In this document: positions 34,413 through 46,904 of the stretch, piece by piece
How the letters are laid out: each line of letters opens with the position of its first letter
Numbering within the stretch: the stretch's first letter is position 1
NCBI GenBank assembly: GCA_024734555.1
Contig: JANPWX010000251.1
Span: 294,109 to 358,108, forward strand
From: Trochalopteron elliotii
Lineage: Eukaryota; Chordata; Aves; Passeriformes; Leiothrichidae
DNA: 64,000 nt
Direction of reading: 5' to 3'
Translations under genes and position numbers: made by a program
The notes under the pieces: generated by a model
Told to the model about the DNA's origin: nothing
The model's input: the letters and a program-made list of their open reading frames with translations, nothing else
The model's database searches: none

Positions 34413-37400
34413 TATGATTATGGACAGCTTTCATCAAAACGCTCTTATTCTTGTTCAGCAGATCCATACCTTTAGGGTCACATGATTTTCTCCTTAATTC
34501 TGACTGTGTCCTCTGCATCCTGGCATAAAATTGCTCCAGAGCCTTTGGTGGCTCATTTGGGCTCCACTCAGTAAGGCAGGACTGGCTTCTCCAGGAAATC
34601 TGAATATGCAAAGTCACAAATATGTTCTTAGTACAGTTATTTAATAATAACTTTGTTGTTGTTTAGTAAAAACCTTATTAGAATTGCACAGCGATAGAGC
34701 AAGGCCCAACGGGGGCCTCAATGTCTGTGAGACCTGGGATAAAAATGAATATTTCATAGGATGAATCTTTAAACAGAAGAGGAGCAGAATAGTGATGGGA
34801 AGATGGAGGGGTTGGGCGAGACAGGTGTGACTGAACAAATTTATTTATGGGGGAAAACCTGATACTTGTATCCCATAACCTTTTTGAATCTTATTTGAAG
34901 TAACATAATCCCTTGTATCTTAATTACCTGTCATTTAAACTGTATATGAGGTTTTGGTGGGTTTTTATGCATTAACTACAAAGAATTTGCTGCCATAAAT
35001 ACCCTGATACAATTGTATCACTGAATCTTCTGAATGGAGCCACAGCTTTAAAAGAACCATTTGTCCACATAGTTTATAAGGATTTCCTCATGCCCCAGGC
35101 AAGCCCTGGAAGCAAATTGACTTTGGTTGTTTGCTTTTGGGTTTTTTGCCCATTTTTGAATTCATCTATATTAGGGTTACAGGGGTAACACTCTACACCC
35201 AGTCAATACCAGTATTCTTATGCAACTTTGAAGTATAGGCCATGTTTCAGTTTTCCATTCTAAGCTATCACTACCTGTGCTAGCTATGAAATTACTTAGA
35301 ACACATTGTTTTTGTAAAGCTGAATGGACATCCTTTCGATGGAAATGGGAATTTTGGACTGAATTGTATGAAAATGCAATTTCTAATCACAAACCGTAGT
35401 GTGAAATTAAAAAAAAAAAAAAGAGGAAAACCCATCTACAGGTGAAAACCTGGTGTTTCCCCAAGCAATTGTAGATTCATTATCAGCTACTTGTGAGTTA
35501 AGAGTTGTTAGAAAACTGAACTTCTGCACAGAAATTGTTACAGTTCTCTCTTTTGCTTTAGCATTTGGAAAATATTTCTCCAAGTTGTTTGAATTTAGCC
35601 TCTCCAGATATGTCAATTGAAATTCATTTAAATTCCGATTCAGCCTCAGTTGTGATCTGTGTAAGTTGCTTTAAAACAAGGTTTAAAATGATAGTGTCAA
35701 TGGGCCCAAACATTTGCTGTGCTATAGGAAATATTCTGACTTTATTCTTAGGGTGGGAAAATCAGGTAAATAAATATTTCAGTAACGTATATGCTATGAA
35801 CAAAGCTAAGAACAGCCCTTGTTTAGGTTGTGGCTGCTCCCACTGGGCGTCATTCCCAACAAATGATAACAGGAATGGTGGACAAGGCTTGTATGGCATC
35901 TCTGAACAAAGGACACCCCATCTGTCAGTGAAGAAGTGCTGGTGGTGTTATCTTAGCCTGTAAATTTAGTCTTGGCCTACAGCTGAGCGTGGTGATTGTG
36001 TCCTGGTGATCTCTGCTGGAAGAGCTTGATGCTGACATGGGCTGGAGCCACATGACTCCTGCTGTGAGCTGTGTGCTGTCAGCTCATTCCAAGGCAGAGC
36101 TTTATCCCTGTCTTATTCCATATCTCCTGCCCCGAGTCCCTCGGAGTAGAATAGGCCCTGTGTGCTCCTGAGTAGGCACTGAGGCAGCCAAAGTGCCCTA
36201 CAGAGTCTCACATGTTCTACTGATTATCCAGCACACTTAAACTTTGAGTTATAAGGGTGACCCCAGCCAGTTGGCTGAAAAAATATATTTGACATCATTG
36301 AAAATGTATGCTGCTGCTGAAGCATGGATTTTAATTTGAGGAAAATGTCGGCCGTAATCTAGCATACATTAAAAAATATATCTTTTTATTTCCATATGGG
36401 TCACGTTAAGGAAAATATTAAAAAAAAAAAAAAAAGCCAACCCTATTATATGAAGTCTCATTAAAGCAGCCTGGAAAAGTTTAGCCAATTTACAGGCTAT
36501 ACATCTTAATCTCCCCAAATTACAGGACCGATAGAAAAACGGGTGGTTGAGAGGGAAAGCTGGACCAGCAGAACCTGGCTGGGTGCCAAACGGATCAAGT
36601 AGCCCTTGCTTTCACTTGACTGCTACCCCTTGTTATTTAAAGAAAAGAAAGGATTTTCAAAGAAGGGCCTGGAAATGGCAAAGCATGGAACGTACTTCCT
36701 TCTCCAGGTGAAAACTAAAACCCAAAGCTTGGTTATTTTAACATGGTGTCTTGGCCTAGCTCTCTAATGCCTGGAAAGAGAGATTTTTGTGAACTCCTGA
36801 GAGAAAATAAAATATCTGCAATTCTTCTGTAGTTTACAGCAGGCAGGTGGTTTAAGGACTACTTGTGCCATCTTGGATAGTGTTTGCAGAGAAGCCAAAA
36901 GTGGAATGGGTATAGGGGTGCTAAAGGATGCAGGGGAAAAAGGTAGGAAGCAGTGAGGTGCGAAATGGCAGAGGTCATCGTCACCACTAAATTCTGTGCT
37001 GTGCGTGGAAAACGACACACCCACTGCTTTTGTTGCTGCTGCACCGTATCACAGGGCTCTACCCAATGGCAAAGTGGGTCTGTGAGGGGTGCATGGAGAA
37101 GCTGGGGATAAAGATCAACACCTCTTGCATTGATCTAAGAGAGCAGACACTAGAAAGCATTGAGAGGAGGTAAAGTGTCCTGATGTGAGTTAGCAGGTGT
37201 GTTAAGAGCCAGGAAAGGAAACAAACCTGATCGGCAGAAAGAAGAGGAAAGAAGCCACAAGATCTTGAGTGTTTGCAAATCTTCCTGCTCTTAGTTAAAG
37301 CCCAGGCTGGCCTACAGCATCTAGAAGAGAGTAGGGTATGGCAGGTATTAGGTTGGTCTAAGAGATGTGTTGTGTCTGTATTGTTTTCAGTGAATAAGAA

Positions 37401-39815
37401 CGTGCACTGCAGCTCAGAGCAGAACTCTGTGGCAGAAATCAGTGGTGTTTTCCTCCTGCAGGAATGACTGTGGCTGACCAGCCTCATCTCCTGTTTCTGT
37501 GGTACCAAGAAAGCAAACTGGGGCAAGCTAACTGGCTGCCTGTGTAGATGGAGGTGCTCACTGCTTGCCTCCCTGAGTGTGTCTGTGCCCGTATTAACCT
37601 GCTGAGCATTTATGTATTTATTAGACAAATTATGGGTGACTAACAAAGCAGTTCTATACATTTTTGAGAAGAATTTATCCTCCATCTGTTTCATGCTTTT
37701 AGATCAGGGCAAGTTGATGGGGGTATCTATTTTTCTGTGTTCTGGTAGCCAGTGTTTCACTATGGTGTTTGATGACCTGGATCTTGAAATTTCCTGTTCC
37801 TGCCTTCCTATTCCTCAAGCCCTCTGGCCAGGGATTGCCCCATTATCAACGTAACAACCAAAGGGAGGGGCTACGCTTTTTGTGTGGCCAGCTCTGGCTT
37901 GTTTGAGGAGTTTCCTGCGACTTGTTTGCTCCAGGAAACTTAGAGCTTTGCAAATGGGCTGCTCAGCTTGCTTTCTCGTGGATGTGAGAGTGGTTTTTCA
38001 TGTGTTTGCCATGCCCTACCTATTTCTTCTTTAGCACTGTTCCTTTCATAGCACTGGGAAACATTGCCCGCGGGGGCTGAGGCATTCTCTGTGCCTTCCA
38101 TGTGAAATGGATGCATGTGGGAATGTGAGTATGGGCGTGTCTTGGAGGCAAGTTTATTAATACCACCAGAGATAATGGCCTTGGCAATATTTCGAAGCAT
38201 CCTGCTCTATTAAATTATAGACTTTGTGGAGACAAAGAGATTAGGGAGAGCAAGGAAGATTATTTCACAAAGCAAAATACTATTGTAATTTGCTAGTCTT
38301 AAAAACTTTGCAGAATTCAGTGGGAAAAATTAGAGGCCTTAAATATGCTGAAGTTCCTACATCTACACTTGATGACTGACTCACTCCACCTTCTGAGTTA
38401 GTGTCCAAGAATGCACAAAGAAATACACATTTGTACACTGATATTGTTAAAAATATTTGTCATTGATCAGTGGTGTATTGTGAAAAAAACCAAAACCCAA
38501 TCCTTGGCTTTGTTGAGGTTTGCTAGGATAAGTAATGGTGCATATTTTCTCCTGATTAATTTAATTTTTTCCATCCCTGTTTTTGTTCATGGTCTGTCTG
38601 CAAACAGACCATAGAACATCCCAACTATTCAGCATTTATGAATTCCTTTCATCATCTTAAATGCAAATACTTCAAGACGAGGCCAGGATTTCTTATATGT
38701 TTCTACCATGCTTAATAGAGCAGTGTCTCAGTCTGGACTGAATTTGGTTGTCTGGGCAATGCTTTTCCTGTGTATAGTAATTTATTTTCAAAAGAGGGTG
38801 TTTTTCTACCTGTTTCTTATGTACTTCATCTTTTCACAATTTCTTTCATTGGAGTAAATGTCTAAGATTTTCCCAGCATTCCCACTGGATTTTCATTACT
38901 TCAGTTCCTTCAGCTGTTCATATTTACATTACACAGCTCTGCCATGGCTTAGTGACTTTCATTTGAACCAAGATCCTAACACCTCCTCTCAGGTAGGCTA
39001 CAGACATCATAGATTCCTATTGATTTAATTTGCTTTTAATAGTAATCTTTACTGCCCATTACCATTCCTCCATATGAGTCTGAATATCTGACATATGCAT
39101 AAATCTGGTCAAGGTCTTCTGACAGAAGGAAAAAATACACTTTATTTATTGACATTTGCACTGAAAAGCTGAAACTTCTGTGATGTATTTTTTCTGAGAT
39201 ACCAGGCAGAAGTGCGACCCTGTGCTCCATGGGTTTTCTGTGATAACTTTCTTTTGCAGCCTTGTTTCCATGGGATTTGACTGAGGTTGTTACCAGTCCA
39301 GAGCTTCTGCTGTCCACATTTGGAACCCCAGTGAATGCAGATGTATGAGCTGGCAGATATCTCAGTCATTTTCAGAATAAATCTGTATATAGGTGTGACT
39401 GTCCTGGTTCTGGGGCTTTGTGCCACTCTTAGATCTTACACCCTCTGGTAACTATGACTGATATCACTAACATTTATCCTGTCTGATATTTGAGTGCTTT
39501 GTGCACCACAGCTTGTTCTTTGTTCACACCATGAAGTGTGTACACCTGCCTTGGAGCAGCATCAAGCTACAACAAGGAATTTTAGTTTTCTATTTCTTCA
39601 TCACTATAAATGGAGCCCTTTCACAGAGCATTGGTCCTTTGGAGGTACAGTACACTCATTTTATCTTACCCAGAGCACCTGAAATCTTCTGTCACACTGA
39701 TAATTACTGTACCCTTTTTCCCCTATTAAATATCATAACAAGTTGTTCAAAACTACACCTCTATTTGTGATTGTGTTTCTTGAGTATCTGGGAAGGCAGG
39801 ACTGTAAAACCTGGG
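34413..39815. other. Unique noncoding DNA
   Basis: No exon recognised. The longest open frame in the window, 211 codons on the minus strand at 37059-37694, lies here. It has no domain, many Cys/His/Ser residues of out-of-frame type, and overlaps open frames on the plus strand, so I do not call a gene. A-runs occur at 35409-35421 and 36420-36435. The block 36330-36620 keeps six CpGs and is flagged as a possible regulatory element. Confidence 0.6.
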
Positions 39816-39843
39816 GTGTGTGTGTGTGTATATATATATATAT
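39816..39843 (+). repeat. (GT)7(TA)7 compound microsatellite
   Basis: A pure GT run passes directly into a pure TA run. This is a likely length-polymorphic marker. Confidence 0.9.
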
Positions 39844-41029
39844 GCATACTATAGAAAGGGAAATTTTGAATTCTTAAAATTATTTATTGTATGTGTTATA
39901 TTTGCTGCTAATTACATTAAATACTCTGTATTCTGCATAAAATTCTAAACACTGCTCAATGGGAATCTTGACTGTTCCCTCCCCCTGAAAGTTGAAAGGG
40001 AAAGAATATTTGCTTCACCTGCTGTTTGAATGTTGAACCAATTTATTGAGGCAACTTTTACCTAAGGTGGAAGGTTTAAAAAGATTTTACTGATTGACCA
40101 CAGCTAGAACTGTCATGGTCTCCTGAGGCAGCTCTCCCTCTCTCCTGGGAAGGAAGTTCATCCAGGTTCCCCAAGGTGAGCCTAGGTATTTTACAGTGCA
40201 AATATAGACAGCAATACTACATGGCTGTGCTTACACTGATGATGTTTTCTTCTGCCATGGAGATGAATATAGGTCATTTGGGCACAACCCACTAATTTAG
40301 GCAGGAAGAAAATAGGGAAGTATTTATCTGTGACTGTATCTTAACCTCTATTGTAGAGGTACCACCGGGTTATGGAGAGCATTTAGGGCTGATATCTTGG
40401 TAAAATCTGGTCTAATTTCTGCTCTGCTGCTGATCCACGTCTTTGTGTGGTTTGCAGTCCTCAGGGCTTGTTGTGAGTGTTGGCGAAGCAGCACATGGAG
40501 GGTGCTGGAGCAGCTGGTAGGCTCTGCTTCTGTCTGACACCATCCCTGCACCCTCTTTCCACAGACTTGTAACACCTTAAAACTAAAATATAATGCCTTA
40601 AAATTAAAACACAAAGTTTGAAATGATCCTGACCTTGACAGGATGTAAAGCTATTATTTCCACTTGTGCTTGTACCTCCTGACTTGTATTTGGCAGCACT
40701 ACAACCACTTGAGGTTGTGTGTGTTACTGAGAGATCTGTCTTTTCTGTTCATTATGCTCTTTACTGCCTCCTTGTCATTCTAATCAACTCTTCTTTTTAG
40801 TCAAGAGAGGCATGAAAGAAGAAAACAAAATCCAGTTCTGAAAAATACTGTATACTGAGCTCTGAGGAAGCCCCTTTGATGCTAAAAATATGATGTAGTG
40901 GTTTCAAGAACAAAGAATTTCCATATCGTATTTTCTGCTGTCTGATTTTGAGGAGCTTATCTTGCCTTCTTTCCCATCAATCATGTATTAAAAGTAATTA
41001 ATAGGGTAAAAATTAAACTCAGAATTCAA

Positions 41030-41092
41030 AGTATCTTTCAGTGGACTTCAATATACCTTAAGCATGTGGGCACTTTTGAAAATTTGACCCTG
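41030..41092. mobile_element. Fragment of an old amniote interspersed repeat
   Basis: The phrase GGACTTCAATATACCTTAAG followed by GGGCACTTTTGAAAATTTGACC resembles an abundant, unnamed-by-me repeat of reptiles and birds. Its members carry a 'gcgcctaa...ttttgaaaatctggcc' pattern. A related piece is at 50975-51100. Only about 60 bp are alignable by eye. Confidence 0.35.
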
Positions 41093-43762
41093 TCAGCACA
41101 CTCTGTGTCCTTCTCTGAACGCCTGTCTTGCTTCTCTAGAATGTGAAGTGCTCTAGGGGAGAAGATACCAGGGTACATGTTTGCACAGCGCCCACGATCC
41201 CAGGCTCTCATCCTCAGAGCTCTTAGTGCTGCTGTCATGTAACTGAACGTCCCTCCTTTGAAGTGAACATTTCCCAGGTCTCACAGATCCGCTGCTGAGG
41301 CATCGGGTTTGTGCCGAGCAAACCCGTTCTGGGATACCATTCACCTCCAAAGCTGCTGGACAGGCCTCCCACTGTACTTAAATTGGCAGGGCTGGGACCA
41401 GCATGGCATGGAGACAAAAGCAGCTCTATCTCTCCTGGGGAACAATGGAACAACCTTAGCTAGTGCTGCAAGAAAGCAGGTAGGGAATGTCTTTGTGTTG
41501 TGCTAATGCTGGGAAGTTAGCACAAGGAGTCAGGCATACAGCTCCTGAGAGCTTCTGGAAAGCAAGAGGAGTGAGTTTGCTTTCTTCCCTTTTCCTTGTT
41601 TTGTCAAAGTTTGAGTTGATTCTCTCGTCTACTCTCTTGCCCCCCTTCCCCCTCTGCTCCCTAAGCCTGCTTTTGATTTGGTTTTATTGGCTAGTGAAAG
41701 GAATCATTTACTAGTCAAGGGCCAAGCAGTGACAAAGGAATGCAGGTAAATTAGTTTCAGTTCCTATTTCTCCCCGTCTTCCTCCTTTGGAATTTGAGCT
41801 TTAGAAAATAAAGTCCTTTTACCCATACTGCCCCCCTCTTTTTTCCTAAAAGGATTTCCCCCCTTCTCAACCTCTCTTTCAAGAACTTCGTTTTTGTAAC
41901 TAAGAAAACCCCCATTAAAGTACCTAAAATGTCAAGGTGTACAACAAATTCAATGAAATCCAACCAAAATGCATTAAAAAAAACCCCACAACTTTTTGCA
42001 TGCACCTTAAAAATGCAGAAATTAACGGAGAGTGTCATAAAGCTCATTTTAATGAATAACTATGTACACACTGGGAAGTTTTACATGCACATATATCATG
42101 CTTCAAATGCTAAAATGTAGTTAAAGTTTAAACATTTTGCAGAGAAAATACGCAAAAGAACCTGCAGAGAATCAACATGGAGAAAACCTGTATGTTCAGT
42201 CTTTCATCATTCAGTATTATTGAAGTATTAAGCACTAAACTAATAGTGTTAGCATTCAAATTGTCCCTTTTTTCCTATTTTTTTTTCTTTTTGTTTTCTT
42301 TTATTGCTTTTTTCCCCTTTGTAGTTTGTCTTTTATACTTGGATATTTCACCAACTGTACCTTAAACAAAAATCTTTAGAGGTTGAGACCTTCTTTTTAC
42401 ATCACATTGGTGTCCCTGGTAAATAATGTAACCCAAAATGCTCTGTGATGTTAAACAGTACACAGTGCTGTGGCATTAATATCAGAAAAGGGTTTGTTTC
42501 TCATTGGTAGCTATTCCTGTTAGTTATTTCCACATTCCTAACATAGAAATAAAACCAGACTTTAACTGACTTTATCTTTTTTTCTTAGCGCAGCAAAAAG
42601 TTGCTTATTCAGTCTTTTAGTTGACTTCATAATTGGTTGCATTTTGTGTTTCTGCATGCACAACACAAACTTGAAATACAAAAGAACTCAGTTCTGTCTA
42701 AACAACTGTAAGGTTTTGGACAGCAGCTGGAAGAAGCCAGGAAATGTAAGTTAAGACTGATATTCCCCACTTGCCTCATGCTATTGTTGAGTACGTTTTG
42801 TGGGGAAAAAGCACAATGATGAGAGAGGTAAGAACACAACGTCAGTCCTAACACTGCATTTCCTGGCTTTTGTTGTTTTGTGTCACAGCCCTAAAAAATC
42901 TTCTTTAATTTCCTCAAAAAGGGGGCAAATATATCTTCCAGAGTGGCGTAATATATACAAACGTAATTTATCTGTCCAGGCAGAATATTGGCTACTGGGG
43001 AAGTAGAATCAGAATTTGACGCGATTTTCTCAGAAAAATCTCTCCTGTATTTTCCAGCTGTGTTTAGGTACAGTTACTTTAGTTTGTAATTTCCATCTGA
43101 TATTTAAATGACAGTTGGAGACCAAAATATTCCCTCTCCCAGTGGAACAGTACCTTTCATTAAACACCTACTAAAGGTGTTTTTACAAATGATTTCTAGG
43201 GTTCAGTGGTGGTCTGCTTTTATTTGATTTAGAGCCACTGAGTCAGTTTCTTTTCTCATGGCAGGTTTAGGAAGTACAGAACTTGCTTGGAAGCTGGGAG
43301 GGCAGATGGAAGAAGTGAGATCTGCTGTGTCCTTCCCAGAACAATGCTTAGGTTGGATCCAGGGGCCGTTGCAGTAAGAAATGCAGGTCTTGGTTGTGTC
43401 AGAAGGTGCTTGTTCCGTACTTGATGTGAAAGGAAAATGCAGACTGTGTATATTCACAACTGCATGAGTGACAAGTTATGGGGTTTTTATCTGACATAGG
43501 TGGATTTTTTTCTACTTCATGATTTTATCAACAGAGTTTGAAATATTTTTACATGTGTAGGTCTTGTTATATTTGTAACTCCTCAGACAGTATACGAGGC
43601 AGACCCCTCCACTGATTCTATATTAAAACTTGTTTAAATTCTACAGATTCTTTAAAAGCATCACTGTAAGCAGAAATGGATGTTTTTGTGCTTAGTTGTC
43701 CTATATAACAGGATCATATCAAGGATGTACGATATTTGTACAGGTTCCCACTGGGAGACAAC

Positions 43763-43780
43763 ATTATTATTATTATTATT
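43763..43780 (+). repeat. (ATT)6 microsatellite
   Basis: Six uninterrupted ATT units. Confidence 0.9.
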
Positions 43781-44680
43781 CACTTTAAGTAAGCATTTTG
43801 AAATACCAAATTATTAAATTTATTTAATGTGTATTTAAACTTGCTTTAAGTACATACAGAGGAGGAAAAAGTTATCAGAAATATCAAAACCACATGAAGT
43901 ATCTAAGTTATGGATATTAACATGAAATATCCAATTAAGAATTATTGAGCCTAATATTCTCTTTACCATTGAAAATAAATATAACTGTGCTAGTAATCTA
44001 AAACTTAAACAGTCAGGTTTCCTGCTGCAGTGAGCTTCTATCTACTTTTCCCTAAAGAATGGTTTGGGAAGGAAGTGTTTATACAATATTAAGAAGAACA
44101 GTGAAGGCAATAACTGAAATTTTATAACGACAAAAATTGTGGATATATTGGCCCAAATTTGCAACTGATTGCACATGTTTAAATGTTAAAATATTTTAAT
44201 TAAATTTCTCTGACTCTATATCAATTTTTATCAGATAAACAAAAGGCTTGGGATCAACAGACACTCATGTCTCAAAACCAGAATGATTCATTTTCTGGTC
44301 TGCACCCTCCAAGATATTTTGCATAGTGAATTGTGTCTTAATAAAGCAATAGACGGGATCCTGATAGTCTGCCACATTTTAGATACATTTGCTTCTCAGA
44401 AAAGTAACTGAATTTCATGATTTCAAACACAAACTGGAATTGGCAGTCATGTAATACAGGTATTTAGATCTGTATGTGATTACCAGGTTTGTATTCAGTA
44501 CATTTTAAAAATCGGTTATATACAAATCTGATGGACTTTGCTTTATGTGGTGAACACGTTCTGTGCTTTAGTATGGTGCTGTTAAACATAAGTTTAAAAA
44601 ACATACGTGAAGTCTGTAATTAGGGGGTTAAGCTACAAGGACAAACCAAAGCAGCTTGGTCATGCAGACTTTAACTGACT

Positions 44681-44935
44681 CCGAGCAGCTCTTCGTCCGT
44701 GCTCCCACCTTCGCTAGTCCCACAGGTAACAGACTGAAATCTCTGGGAAGCGGCCAAGGTCGGATCCCAACTAAAGGGGGCTGAAGGGGAGAAGGGGAAG
44801 AGCGTTCGTGAGCAATTCGCGATCATCGCGGAGCTCCGGGCCGAGCCGCCGCCGTGCCCCGGCCCGCGGCCTCCAGGGGCCGCTGTGACACCACGAACCC
44901 CGCGCCGCGGCTGCTCTAAGGGCTCCTTCGAACAA
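44681..44935. promoter_or_regulatory. Small isolated CpG island
   Basis: I count 26 CpG dinucleotides in about 250 bp, and the 100 bp at 44801-44900 are 74% G+C. The flanks are AT-rich with almost no CpG. Unmethylated islands of this kind normally mark vertebrate promoters. Around it, a good splice-donor-like CAG/GTAACA lies on the plus strand at 44725/44726. An acceptor-like pyrimidine tract ending in TCAG lies at 44974. On the minus strand an acceptor-like tract ending in CAG sits near 44780-44805. Minus-strand open frames of 91 and 89 codons cross it, but they are expected in GC-rich DNA and match nothing I know. It could be the promoter or first exon of a noncoding or unrecognised gene, or an orphan island acting as an enhancer. 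Direction is undecided. Confidence 0.65.
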
Positions 44936-45030
44936 CAACAAAACATCCAACTTTGAAATCCTTTTTCTCTTCAGATGTTCCAAACCAGGATTCCAGCAAA
45001 GGAAATGAAAAAGGGAAACTAAACGAGCTT

Positions 45031-45053
45031 TCCCCCGCACCCCCCACCCCCTC
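45031..45053 (-). other. C-rich tract, G-quadruplex-capable on minus strand
   Basis: Runs of five, six and five C are separated by GCA and A. On the minus strand this is three long G-runs, able to provide four G3 blocks. It lies about 100 bp from the CpG island, as is common near promoters. Confidence 0.5.
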
Positions 45054-45205
45054 TTCTTTCTCTCTGGTTTCTATTTGTAATACTTTATTTCTACAATAAG
45101 CACAAACCACTAGAAAGGCAGAAAACAAAAATATGAATTTTTCCTTCCTTTTTCACTGTAAACCTCTGTAAAAACAATGAAAAAATTCTGGAGTATATTA
45201 GATGG

Positions 45206-45282
45206 CCTGTTTCTTGTTTCTTCTTTTTCTTTTTTTCTTTTTCTCTTTTATTTTTTCCCCTTTTCCCCCTCCCTTTCTGTTA
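45206..45282 (+). repeat. Polypyrimidine tract
   Basis: About 75 bases with almost only T and C, in TTTCTT and CCCCTTTTCCCC blocks, with a few A and G interruptions. It could be a worn poly-T or simply low complexity. No LINE/SINE body abuts it. Confidence 0.8.
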
Positions 45283-46882
45283 AATTTGCTGAGATGTTTG
45301 CATTTTAACTTTGCAGGAGGAAGAAAAAAGGAAATAATGTTTTGTAGAAATTCGCAGTAATTCCCAAGTGGGCTAAACTAGAGGCAGCAACTGATGGCAT
45401 GAAATGGTTATGTTTTATGTCAAAATACACCCAAACAGGACAGAAAATTGTACTGGATTTGGTGTTAAGAAGCTGCATCTATCAGACATGATAGCTTCTA
45501 AAGAAGAGAAGGATATGTAATAGTCGAAAGAAAAATGGCATTTGCTATATGACACAGATTTAGTTATAAGTCTCCATCAACATTATCTTACATTCTGGAC
45601 ACAAATAATAAATTATATAAAAGAATCCAGTTGATGCATACATTTAATTAGGGTTTATTTACCGTGGGCTATATAAACACTTTTGTTTCTATAAGGGGAA
45701 GGATTTGTATCTGCAAGTTTTTCCTTGAACATTTCAAGTTAAAAACAAATGTTTTAAGAAAAGACACTAACATAAAACAGCCCAGTATTGGCTTTGTGTC
45801 TTTGTAAATGTCTGTGGCGGTTTCTCCTTGTCTGAGGGAAAGAGCCATTCATTAAATTAAAAGTGAACCAGTTAAACTGGACCTTTCATTGAAGAAAGTC
45901 TCTCAGTGATCCGTGCTTTATTTGGTGGATTGTCTTACAACACAAATAAACCAAGGGGTTTTTTATCTTGGGATCTAAAAATACTAGAAAGAAAGGAAAT
46001 CCAAGCAAGGCAGAAAATACTAGGAAATAATTTCCCATTAAACAGACCCTCTGCCTCCATATATCTCAAATCATGAAAGTACACAAGAGAGAAGGGCTCA
46101 TATTCCTTTTTCTCTCAGGTTAAAAGCCAGTGACAGAGGAAATCGAATTCAAAGGTACCGTCAATGTTTGCAGTGTTCAAAAATAGATAGGAAAGAAATA
46201 TACACTGCAAATCTATCACGGCTCTTTGCTGGCAGCTAACTGCTAAATGCAGATGATGTTGCTACCTCTCAAAACCATTGAAATAGGATCCTATGTGTGT
46301 AAATGTTGTGTAAAATGCATAGATATTTGGGCCAGATTTGAAATAATTTTTATTTTCTGAACAAAATTCCCAGGCATTTGTTTAGATATCTGTTTTGGCT
46401 GACTTAAATCCACACTTCACATTCTCTTTTTTTCTTTCAAATCTTATGCACAGCTTTACAAACCCTGCTTAGGAACATTGTGTGATAATCAGCAACAAAG
46501 AAATCAGTGCAGTTTGGAAGAACAATTACAGTAAATGATGGAAGATGGTTTAAGAAATATTTTTTCCTTTTTTTTTTTTCTGCTGCAATTGAAATCTTGT
46601 TGGTTTCATTTATATTTTCATATTTTTGTAAGACATTTGCATGGAGAATTTTCAAAAACAGACTTTTTTATAATTGTGTACTTAATGAAAAACGGACAGA
46701 GTAATGGATCTGAGACACAGAACTGAAATTCAGAATAAAATGGAGTCTTATACACTGAAATTGCATGAATGCACAGCTGATTAAATTTTGGAAGGCTGTT
46801 AGTGGTTTGATGTAATTTTTATTTTTGGATCGTGAAACTCAGATGCTCTAAAGGATTCTGAAGATGTTCTGAAAGGCCTCTT

Positions 46883-46904
46883 GGTGCTCATCCTGATGAG
46901 CACC
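46883..46904. repeat. 10-bp inverted repeat, 2-base centre
   Basis: GGTGCTCATC and GATGAGCACC are exact inverse complements separated by CT, a near-perfect 22-bp palindrome. Confidence 0.7.

Larger units (their letters stand above)
39844..44680. other. Unique noncoding DNA
   Basis: No exon recognised. It includes a fragment of an old interspersed repeat (41030-41092), a GC-richer patch near 41270-41420, pyrimidine- and T-rich sequence at 42260-42320, and an (ATT)6 at 43763-43780. Open frames reach 96 codons and show no domain. Confidence 0.6.

Noticed and set aside
37059..37694. 211-codon minus-strand frame, the longest in the window
   Set aside because: With several thousand possible frames in both strands of 64 kb, one of this length is not surprising. 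There is no domain, it overlaps open plus-strand frames, and no promoter or splice support is seen.
44671..45040. Minus-strand 91- and 89-codon frames in the CpG island
   Set aside because: G+C-rich DNA has few stops; the peptides (glycine/arginine/alanine-rich) match nothing I know. Kept only as part of the island entry.
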